A stretch of 64,000 bases of DNA from an uncultured Clostridia bacterium (GTDB lineage: Bacteria; Bacillota; Clostridia; UBA1381; UBA9506): NCBI GenBank assembly GCA_934438075.1, contig CAKSBF010000004.1, forward strand, positions 62,001 to 126,000. The letters run 5' to 3'. Shown here one piece after another: positions 35,001-42,190 of this stretch. A program made the position numbers and the translations under genes. How positions within the stretch are numbered: the first letter of the stretch is position 1; every line of letters starts with the position of its first letter. The notes below the pieces were generated by a model. It was given only the letters and a program-made list of their open reading frames with translations, made no database searches and was not told the origin of the DNA.

Positions 35001-35540
35001 GATGAATCGTCATACGTAAGGGTAAGCGAAGTAAAGCTTGAGAAAGCAGACAGTGTTATAGCTACAGAGCAGATTATGCCTGTGCTGAGGGAGCTTTCGG
35101 GGACTGTGATTTTACATATAGGTGCAAATGATGCACTGGTAGAGGGTTTTAAGAAAAAAATTGATGAAAGTAAAAGCGTTGTTCCGTTTATTGATAACGA
35201 CAGAACGTTGATTCCCGTTCGATTTATTGCAGAGGCGCTTGGATTACATGTCACCTACGAGGAGGACACGCGCAGGGTTGTCATCAACGGCAGCGGCAAT
35301 GAGGTTATTTTTCAAATTGGCGAAACACAATGGCTAAAGAATGGTGTACCGATGGAAAGTGACGTTGCTGCTCAGATTTCGGGCGACAGAACGTTTATTC
35401 CTCTTAGGGCGTTAATGGAAGCGCTTGATAAAAAAGTAGAATTTTATGACGGTGTTGTGTATGTAGGTGAAAAACAGGGGTTAATCGCCAAGACCTATCA
35501 TTACTTTAAAAATGTTTTAAGCGGAGCGGAGGTAGAATGA
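32001..35540 (+). CDS. Secreted parallel beta-helix protein with copper-amine-oxidase-N-like C-terminus
   Basis: Paralogue of the preceding protein, 1179 residues. Signal peptide (KLTVTMLSMLFIMQLAAPIA), golvesin-like module (about 30-165), YVSPQGNDASNGSIEKPFAT opening the beta-helix (about 195-720; FENLGGTGISFKNGGAHINI, YSAINAGWGWANNEY), a second golvesin-like module (about 890-1015, EAGIYLTIGTDHYQEEGDWA) and, instead of the beta-domain of its neighbour, a C-terminal copper-amine-oxidase-N-like module (about 1045-1165, DRTLIPVRFIAEALGL and DRTFIPLRALMEALDKK), which in Clostridia is a wall- or substrate-binding stalk module, not an oxidase. ATG at 32001 follows GGAGG; stop overlaps the next start (ATGA). 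Confidence 0.82.
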   Translation: MKNIKKLTVTMLSMLFIMQLAAPIASAVKLSGSVVIKAGDKGYTEVSNVPFSDSSVLGVNGTTTKYTSGSVQVGSYAQFTPAIEAGKYDVYVYKLARNDTDSATKTEVHYADGVFETKIDFTEGTSGWVPLGTFEFSGNAAECVRIIKSSAAMIRVDSVKFEKSGGARVIDLRSKGQDTKSPWGEVSKTTDEIAYSFYVSPQGNDASNGSIEKPFATIERAQKEVRKLLPHAEGNIYVYLRGGIYQMKKPAVFTAEDSAPDGIKVVWCAYENEEPVLTGALKADNWVLSQGNIWKTKIEENIDFRQIYIGNEKGVRARTPNKGEYLTLDREKTNTGFDIQKGIIAPSDFKDDMELAIRNVWMHKRLKIDSVKDTDTHTSIAIEPYMWNDIMTGAQGATIYYGVKYWLENAYTFMDQNGEWYYDKKKKELYLMSDTDPNQLTITIPQLETLIDLQGTLDTPVSNIEFSGITFKYTNWTRPNEYGLNDIQANTLFPSPNHYKEDKQYRYGFAKEYIPAAFSSQTAFHVSVNDCKFENLGGTGISFKNGGAHINIDKNVFNGCANTAIEVGEDSYKPNDARMRISDVVIDNNLIYDVANEYYGGLGILLFYANGAKITHNEIKNVPYSAINAGWGWANNEYVETSRDFTISHNKIENFCMELNDGGAIYMPNPTFGEAIMEKNYIVGSEQTMRTGTMLHGIYHDAFGANWIDRYNVIDCIIDWITGRGVKDRDYFGSITAYDNYTTSKSEDNIGGIFEEIKEKTHYVESAEKWPDEALQIIQESGLESQNEYLREKLGIRAWASPAAYECYAGNEGKFHFDGLSADIDVTLLLPNGVFVDKTTKKGNTTDIPYYVSNALQPDVYTVTAVFSENGKEIGREDIKLAVNEKLEAGIYLTIGTDHYQEEGDWAASSISGYFGGSRYGYSKGAKATFKTQVEPGMYKVSVYRVFHATSDKNAKVTVKDKNGGHESYYDTTVSPAGWVSVGTYEFDGDAEITIERTSEDESSYVRVSEVKLEKADSVIATEQIMPVLRELSGTVILHIGANDALVEGFKKKIDESKSVVPFIDNDRTLIPVRFIAEALGLHVTYEEDTRRVVINGSGNEVIFQIGETQWLKNGVPMESDVAAQISGDRTFIPLRALMEALDKKVEFYDGVVYVGEKQGLIAKTYHYFKNVLSGAEVE

Positions 35541-37249
35541 TGATCAATTTAAAACGTGGTTTAAGTATCATGGTTTGCATGTTTTTCATGCTTACCGTAC
35601 AGGTGCAGGCAGCGCCCGCTTCTGATGCGTTTGAAACGATTTTGGTAGAACAGAACATAGAAAGCGGCGTTGTGACCTTGACTTGTCGGTTAAAAGAGGG
35701 TTTTGCTTCAAAAAGAGTCAGCTTTCTGATTTTAAGACCGGGAAAAACTGTTGCAGATATTGACTATAGCAATCCTGCTGCGCTTTTGGATGTGGTTTGT
35801 CATTTTGATGAAAGGGAAGTGGATGAAAGCGGTCAGGTTGTGTTTTCGTTTTCTCTTGCTGCAAATGCACAGAACGGAAAATATATCGTAAGCGTTGGCG
35901 GCACTCATATAGAGGTTGCTGACAAAATGACGGTTTTAGATTATACAAACGTTCACGATGATCAAAAGTTGAATCAAATTAATCAGGCAATCACGCCGGA
36001 TGCTATGCGTGCGGTCATCGGCGAGGGCTTTTATGCACTTGATTTGGAAAGTTATTCGAAGCTGTCATCTGCGCAAGAGGAAAAGCTGATAGAAAAGCTT
36101 TGCACCAAAGCAAAGGCAGGCGGTTTTGCAAGCATAGCTGAATATGTGGAGTATTTTAATCGTTACGCTGCGGTCGGATTGTTAAATGATATGCGCGATA
36201 TAGAAGGGAAACAGGCTGTTTTAGAAAGTAAAAGCGTGGTGCTCGGCTTACATAAAGACCTGGCCCAAAAAGTCGGCGTGACTGATGTGTTTGCTGTGTT
36301 TGCCGAAGTCATTCTTACAAAAAGCTTTGCCGAACCAAAAGAGATACAGGAAGCCTATATGGACACACTGTTGAATCTCTGTATCAAAAACAGTAAATGG
36401 TCAGAACTCTATGATAGGCTCGTATTGCTCAGAAACAATGGTGCGGATATTGATTTAAGTCCTTATGAGAACATTATGGACAAGGAAAGCACAGCGGCAA
36501 GAGTCATGCAAGCTTTGGCTGGTAAGGATGTCCATATCAAGACTTTTGGCGATGCACTTTACGAGGCGGTGAAAATCGGAAGCCGCGAACTTGGCTCTGA
36601 GACCAGTCGTCCGTCAAACAGCGGCGGAGGTTCGGGCGGCGCGGGTCTATCGGTTAGAGTGCCGACAGTAAAGCCAGAAAAGGACGGTTCACAAGCAGAG
36701 AGTTTTACCGATTTGGACGGCGTACCGTGGGCAAAAGAGGCAATTTGTTATTTGAAAGAGCAGGGCGTTGTATCGGGTAAAAACGAAGAAGAGTTTGATC
36801 CTGCAGCGCCTGTTACGAGAGAAGAATTTGTTAAAATGCTTGTATGTTCGTTCCATATGGAAAAATGGACTGCCGATAACCATTTTACCGATGTTTCCGA
36901 ACAGAGCTGGTATTACCCTTATATTAATTCGGCCTATCAGGCAGGCGTAATTCAAGGTGTGTCGGAAGATGTCTTCGGTGTGGGAGATCGGCTGACGCGA
37001 GAACAGCTTGCGACAATTATATACAGGGCTATGAAAATGACAAAAGATTTTAAACATGAAGATTTTGATAGCGAAAGTCCGTTTAAAGACGATGATGCCG
37101 TGAGTGAATATGCCAAAGAGGCAGTGAGAGAACTTTATAAAAAAGGAATTATTTTGGGAAAGGGCGATGGGATGTTTGCTCCGAAGGATGTTACAACAAG
37201 GGCGGAGACAGCCAAAGTGCTTTATGAAGTAATCAAAGGGGGACAATAG
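35537..37249 (+). CDS. SLH-domain surface protein
   Basis: Exported protein of 570 residues: signal peptide (LSIMVCMFFMLTVQVQAAPA), a beta domain to about 140, an alpha-helical region to about 360, a Gly/Ser linker (SNSGGGSGGAG) and three SLH repeats at 385-570 (FTDLDGVPWAKEAICYLKEQ; FTDVSEQSWYYPYINSAYQ; FKDDDAVSEYAKEAVRELYK), each with a TRE/TRA motif (VTREEF, LTREQL, TTRAET). It would anchor to the wall. Overlaps the beta-helix gene by four bases, so likely made in proportion to it as a wall-side partner. Confidence 0.85.
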   Translation: MMINLKRGLSIMVCMFFMLTVQVQAAPASDAFETILVEQNIESGVVTLTCRLKEGFASKRVSFLILRPGKTVADIDYSNPAALLDVVCHFDEREVDESGQVVFSFSLAANAQNGKYIVSVGGTHIEVADKMTVLDYTNVHDDQKLNQINQAITPDAMRAVIGEGFYALDLESYSKLSSAQEEKLIEKLCTKAKAGGFASIAEYVEYFNRYAAVGLLNDMRDIEGKQAVLESKSVVLGLHKDLAQKVGVTDVFAVFAEVILTKSFAEPKEIQEAYMDTLLNLCIKNSKWSELYDRLVLLRNNGADIDLSPYENIMDKESTAARVMQALAGKDVHIKTFGDALYEAVKIGSRELGSETSRPSNSGGGSGGAGLSVRVPTVKPEKDGSQAESFTDLDGVPWAKEAICYLKEQGVVSGKNEEEFDPAAPVTREEFVKMLVCSFHMEKWTADNHFTDVSEQSWYYPYINSAYQAGVIQGVSEDVFGVGDRLTREQLATIIYRAMKMTKDFKHEDFDSESPFKDDDAVSEYAKEAVRELYKKGIILGKGDGMFAPKDVTTRAETAKVLYEVIKGGQ

Positions 37250-37250
37250 T

Positions 37251-39938
37251 ATGAATAAGATAATCTCTTTCGTATTGTGCGCATTTTGTGCTGTGTGCAT
37301 GCTGTCGGTGTCCGTTTCGGCCGACGAAGAGAAAGAAACGGCATATGGAGTTCAATCAGTTGAAAAATTGACCGCTTTGGGTGTACTAACAGGCTTTTCT
37401 ACAGATGCGGAATCACTTCTTCAAAATGTAACACGCGGAGAAATATGTAAAATTTTGGTGGAACTATCCGGCGATAATTCGCTTTTTTCTGATACGGATA
37501 CAGTCTATCGTGATGTTCCGAGCAGCCACGAAAACTATCAATATATTATGGCGTCGTCGGCAATGGGGTATGTTTCGGGCAGAGCAGACGGCAATTTTGC
37601 ACCGGATGAAGGCGTGACTGTTCTGGATGCATTGAAAATGCTGCTTTCTGTTTTGGGATATGATGAATATGCGATTGCGAGAGGCGGTTATCCCAAAGGC
37701 TATATAGAGACTGCGCAAGCGACTGGGCTTTTAAGAAAAATAGGCAATTTAAGTGTCAGCGATTGCATTAACAGGGGAGTTTTGGCACAAATCTGTGATG
37801 AGGCAGTTGATGATGTGGCTCTGATGAAACTGTCCGGCATGGGTGAAACCAGCCTATATGAGAGTGAGAGGGGGACAACGCTGCTTTTCCAAAAGCATAA
37901 TATCAAAAAAGACAAAAATATATTAAGCGCCAACGAGTTTACCTCCATTTATTCGCGGAACGGAAAAACACAAGAGGGATTTATTAAAATGGGAGATTCT
38001 CTCTATCAATATGCAGGCAATAATCAGGAAACGCTGCTGGGTCAATACTGCAAATACTATTACAATGAAGAAAAAGGTGAAGTTTTATATATCTCTCCCC
38101 TTTCGTCCAATGAAGTGACAGAAATTGAAGCCGAGCAGATTCGCAATGTATCGGGCAGCGTTATCTCGTATGAAAACGGCAATACAGAGGAAAAGGTCCA
38201 TATAGAGGGAAGCGCCTCTGTTATTATAAACGGTGTGTGCAGCGCTTCGTATTCCGATGCAGAGCTTTTCCCAACAGTCGGCCATGTGACGTTGATTGAC
38301 AATAACGGAGATGGAAAAATTGATGTTGCCAAGGTGCTGTCGTTTGATACATATGTTGTTGATAAAGTTGACGTGCGGTCAAAGGTCATCTATGATAAAT
38401 TCGGCAAAGCTCCTCTTCGCTTGGGCGCGGATGAAGAAAATTACATCATTCGATTCGGAGGGCAGACGGTCGGAATAGATGCTTTGGAGGAATGGGATGT
38501 TTTAGAGGTCGGAGCCGATAAAATGAAATATACCCCCGACGGAATGCGGGCAGATATGGATCAATCCGATTTTTATTACATTCTTGCTCTGAACGACAAA
38601 GTTATCGGTAGTCTGACGGAAGTATCACAAACTTTTTGTAAGATAGAAGGCGTGGAATTTGATGTTGACCGGCATTTTTATCAAAATGAAAAAATAGGTG
38701 CCTTTTCGGTAGGGGAGTCAGGAAGCTTTTTGCTGGGGTACGGCGACAGAATTGTAGCAGCACGATATGACGATAAAAACGAGATTTTATACGCATTTTT
38801 GTTTAATGCGCGCAAGACTTCGGGTGTGGCAGATGAAATGCAATTCGAGCTTTTTGACCAATCGGGTAAGTATGCTGTTTATCAGTCTGCACGGAAAATA
38901 AACTTTAACAATGAAATTAGGCTATCGCCGAGCGAGGTGTATGCAAGGCTGACAGGAACAGAGTCAAACGGCAACAAGGAAGTAGGACAGCTTATTAAAT
39001 TCAGAGTGAATGCCAAGGGACAGCTGTCAGAGCTTTATACCTATACGGATAAAACAAAAATTAAGGGCTATCAAGGGTATTCGGAGGACGAATTTACCAA
39101 GGATTTTATTGTTGACAATCTTGTTTACAGAGCCGGCAATCAAAGATTGTTTGCCGGAAAATATCAAATTAACACGGGTCTAATAGTGTTCTATATTCCG
39201 ATGACGGGCACAAAGGCAGAAAAACAGTATGCACAGATTAAAGATTCATCATATTTTGAGGGAAATATATATTATTCAAATGTTGCGTTCTATGATGTGA
39301 CGAAGAAAAGGTCAGTGAAGGTTGCAGTTGTGACACCGAGTGTTGCAAGCATGTTCACAAACGAATCACCTGTCATGCTTGTAGAAAATGTAGCATCGGC
39401 AGTTCTTCCCGATGGCAGCACCGGTTATAAAATCAATGGCTATGCAGAAGGAAAGAAGCTGTTTGTGTCTGTCGATGATGCCACCATCAAGGATAAAGGT
39501 GACTGGGGACAGATCACGAAAACAGTCAGAGAACTTTCTAAGGGCGATGTAATTCAATATGAAACGGATGTAAATGACATGCTGTTAAGCTTCCGTGTTC
39601 TCTTTTCTAAAAATAGCAATACAGTTTATTTTGAAAAAGCGGCGGGCGGCAGCGTTGAGCCAAATAATTACTATGCTGTGCTTTACACCGGCTACGGAAA
39701 AATCAGAGAGGTAAACGAAACCAATATTATTTTTAATGGGAATACAGATAACCCCGATTTATTATGTGCTGATCCGGCGTGGGACAGAACGATACCGTTT
39801 GCAGGTACGGTTTACCAATATGATGCTAAAACAAACAGGATTACGATAGCGGATAAATCAGAGTTGTTTGAGGGCAATGATGTGTTTGTTTATACACACC
39901 TGACCAATACAAAAGAGATTATATTGTATGTTGAGTAA
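37251..39938 (+). CDS. Large secreted SLH-like surface protein, paralogue of the 6373 protein
   Basis: Exported protein of 895 residues. Signal peptide (ISFVLCAFCAVCMLSVSVSA), SLH-like repeats at about 30-200 (NVTRGEICKILVELSG, YRDVPSSHENYQYIMASSA, NFAPDEGVTVLDALKMLLSV), then a 690-residue beta-rich region with the DxDxDG-like LIDNNGDGKIDVAKVLSFD. The domain order and this loop match the 881-residue protein in the first sugar operon. Two bases separate it from the SLH gene upstream. Function unknown; a surface polysaccharide holder is inferred from gene context. Confidence 0.75.
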   Translation: MNKIISFVLCAFCAVCMLSVSVSADEEKETAYGVQSVEKLTALGVLTGFSTDAESLLQNVTRGEICKILVELSGDNSLFSDTDTVYRDVPSSHENYQYIMASSAMGYVSGRADGNFAPDEGVTVLDALKMLLSVLGYDEYAIARGGYPKGYIETAQATGLLRKIGNLSVSDCINRGVLAQICDEAVDDVALMKLSGMGETSLYESERGTTLLFQKHNIKKDKNILSANEFTSIYSRNGKTQEGFIKMGDSLYQYAGNNQETLLGQYCKYYYNEEKGEVLYISPLSSNEVTEIEAEQIRNVSGSVISYENGNTEEKVHIEGSASVIINGVCSASYSDAELFPTVGHVTLIDNNGDGKIDVAKVLSFDTYVVDKVDVRSKVIYDKFGKAPLRLGADEENYIIRFGGQTVGIDALEEWDVLEVGADKMKYTPDGMRADMDQSDFYYILALNDKVIGSLTEVSQTFCKIEGVEFDVDRHFYQNEKIGAFSVGESGSFLLGYGDRIVAARYDDKNEILYAFLFNARKTSGVADEMQFELFDQSGKYAVYQSARKINFNNEIRLSPSEVYARLTGTESNGNKEVGQLIKFRVNAKGQLSELYTYTDKTKIKGYQGYSEDEFTKDFIVDNLVYRAGNQRLFAGKYQINTGLIVFYIPMTGTKAEKQYAQIKDSSYFEGNIYYSNVAFYDVTKKRSVKVAVVTPSVASMFTNESPVMLVENVASAVLPDGSTGYKINGYAEGKKLFVSVDDATIKDKGDWGQITKTVRELSKGDVIQYETDVNDMLLSFRVLFSKNSNTVYFEKAAGGSVEPNNYYAVLYTGYGKIREVNETNIIFNGNTDNPDLLCADPAWDRTIPFAGTVYQYDAKTNRITIADKSELFEGNDVFVYTHLTNTKEIILYVE

Positions 39939-39956
39939 ATAGCGGAGGAAATATAC

Positions 39957-42176
39957 ATGATCAAAAAAGTATCTGATTTAACAGTTGTAGGCGCCGGCAT
40001 TGCCGGCATATGTGCAGCTGTGGCGGCAGCCAGAAGAGGAATGAAGGTGTGCCTGGTGCATGACAGACCTGTTCCGGGCGGAAACGCCTCCAGTGAAATT
40101 GGTGTGCCCATCATGGGATCGGCTGCAGAGGGAAACTCTCCTTCGGTTTATGCAAGAGAAGGAGGACTGGTAGAAGAGCTTAAGTTAAAGCTAAGAGCAA
40201 GGGGCGGTTTTGCAGGAAACGGCGCAATGCTTGATTCTGTATTATTTGAATTTATCTATGCAGAAAAAAACATTGAACTTTTTTTAAACTCTTACGTTTA
40301 TAAACTGGATTGTGAGAATGGTGAAATCAAGAGGGCTTATGCTTTACAGACAGGAAGCGAAAAACGCTTTGCATTTGAAAGTCCGATTTTCCTTGACTCG
40401 ACAGGTGATGGGTTCATTGGTGCGGAAGCAGGCGCAGAATTTCGCCAAGGAAGGGAGGCAAAAGGGGAATTTAATGAACCGGACGCGCCGCAGGAAGCGG
40501 ATAGTTGCGTGCTTGGCGATACCCTTTTGTGGTCAACAAGATATCGGGATGAAGCGGTGCCCTTCCATGCTCCTGCATTTGCTTACGATATCACCCGAAT
40601 GCCGTTTTTTGACGACTTGAAGAAGCCGGAACTGTTAAGATTTTTTCATAGAAGTTCCGATGGTACATTTAACGGCCTTTGGTGGGTGGAATATGGCGGC
40701 AAGTGTGACACCATAGCAGATAATGAAGAGATTGTTTGGGAACTTCGACAGCTTGTATACGGCTTTTGGGATTATATTAAAAATAGCGGCGTATTTAAAG
40801 ATGTGGAGAACTTGGAGTTGTATAGGGTTTGTCCCCTTCCCGGAAAGAGAGAGTCAAGACGGTTTGTGGGGGAATATATACTGACGCAAAACGACATTAT
40901 TACGAAAAAACATTTTAATGATGCCGTTTCATCGGGGGGATGGCCGATTGATATTCACGCTCCCGGTGGCATTTACGACAAAGGGCCGTCGACCGGATGG
41001 TGTTATGTTCCGGGGCTTTACCAGATACCATACAGATGCTTGTATTCAAAAAACATAGGTAATCTGTTTTTTGCAGGACGTAATGTCAGCGTTTCGCATA
41101 TGGCTCTCGGCTCAACACGGGTAATCGGTACATGCGGCGCTATGGGTCAGGCAGTCGGTACAGCGGCAGCACTTTGTAAACAATACGGCGTGAAACCGCA
41201 TCAAATATATGAAAATCATATTGAAGAATTGAAAGAAATGCTTCTTTATGACGATCAGCTGATTGCAGGTTTGCCGGATAGCTTTAACCGCGATTTTGAA
41301 AATAATATTAAAGTAACATCGTCCTCTGAAAAAACATTCTGTCTTACAGAGGTGGAAAAACTGCTGGAATTGGACAAAGATTACTGTATGGCTTTGCCTG
41401 TTGAAACAGAAAAATTAGACAGTGTGGAGGTGTATATTAAAAACCAGAAAGACGTTGCAGATACACTTCACTGTGTGCTGTACAGCGGGAAAAGCGTTGA
41501 TACATATTGTCCTGCAAAGCAGGAGAAAGATTTGTTTTTCGATATTCCTGCAAATTTTGAGGGTTATTTAAAATTACAGCTTGATTTTGATGCCTTAACG
41601 GATGAGAAATGTTATATTGAATTTCATCATGCAAAGGGACTTTTCCTCGGTGCAAGCAGTGAACATCTGACCGGTGTGGTATGTTTTCATATCAATCCTC
41701 CTGCCAAAGTGGATGATTTCAGAAACAGTCCAAAGATAAAAGTACGCAGAATAACGGACGGGATTTGCTTCAGGAATGTCCTTCCGCTGCAAAGTCCTTA
41801 CAAGGCGGAAAATCTTCTTGACGGATACAGTCGACCGTTTGGGCTTCCGCGTATGTGGATGTCCGAAATGAAAAATGAAGCGTATATTAATCTTGCATTT
41901 GTCAAACCGAGCCGTGTTTCCGAAATCCAGCTTATTTTAAACAGTGAGCTTGAGGCTGATGTTCCGAAAATGAAGCCAAAACGTCTTGTTACAGAGTATG
42001 AAATTATTGTAACAGGTAGCGATGGAAAGACAATAAAAACAGAAGTAGCGGACAATATCTATAGATTTCGCCGACACAAAATTGATTGTGAAAGTGTAGA
42101 AAACATCAGAATTAATGTAAAAGAAAACAATGGAGCGCCCAATATGGAGCTATTTGCAATCAGGCTTATAAAGTAA
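39957..42176 (+). CDS. FAD-dependent oxidoreductase (FAD_oxidored family) with C-terminal beta domain
   Basis: Flavoprotein of 739 residues with no signal peptide, so cytoplasmic. The N-terminal dinucleotide motif is VVGAGIAGICAAVAAARRG, followed by PVPGGNASSEIGVP; a second FAD contact is LFFAGRNVSVSHMALGSTRV near residue 375, typical of the FAD_oxidored group found in polysaccharide-utilisation loci. The last 300 residues form beta-sandwich domains not needed for flavin binding. The role is unknown; members are often linked to unusual sugar oxidation or elimination steps. GGAGG ribosome site. Coupled in the cluster to the GHL6-like gene 14 bases downstream. Confidence 0.85.
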   Translation: MIKKVSDLTVVGAGIAGICAAVAAARRGMKVCLVHDRPVPGGNASSEIGVPIMGSAAEGNSPSVYAREGGLVEELKLKLRARGGFAGNGAMLDSVLFEFIYAEKNIELFLNSYVYKLDCENGEIKRAYALQTGSEKRFAFESPIFLDSTGDGFIGAEAGAEFRQGREAKGEFNEPDAPQEADSCVLGDTLLWSTRYRDEAVPFHAPAFAYDITRMPFFDDLKKPELLRFFHRSSDGTFNGLWWVEYGGKCDTIADNEEIVWELRQLVYGFWDYIKNSGVFKDVENLELYRVCPLPGKRESRRFVGEYILTQNDIITKKHFNDAVSSGGWPIDIHAPGGIYDKGPSTGWCYVPGLYQIPYRCLYSKNIGNLFFAGRNVSVSHMALGSTRVIGTCGAMGQAVGTAAALCKQYGVKPHQIYENHIEELKEMLLYDDQLIAGLPDSFNRDFENNIKVTSSSEKTFCLTEVEKLLELDKDYCMALPVETEKLDSVEVYIKNQKDVADTLHCVLYSGKSVDTYCPAKQEKDLFFDIPANFEGYLKLQLDFDALTDEKCYIEFHHAKGLFLGASSEHLTGVVCFHINPPAKVDDFRNSPKIKVRRITDGICFRNVLPLQSPYKAENLLDGYSRPFGLPRMWMSEMKNEAYINLAFVKPSRVSEIQLILNSELEADVPKMKPKRLVTEYEIIVTGSDGKTIKTEVADNIYRFRRHKIDCESVENIRINVKENNGAPNMELFAIRLIK

Positions 42177-42190
42177 TAGGAAGAGAGTGT

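Noticed and set aside
32001..35540. Copper amine oxidase activity from the C-terminal module
   Set aside because: The module is the small N1-type stalk domain with repeated IPLRALMEAL-like units; the catalytic oxidase domain is absent.
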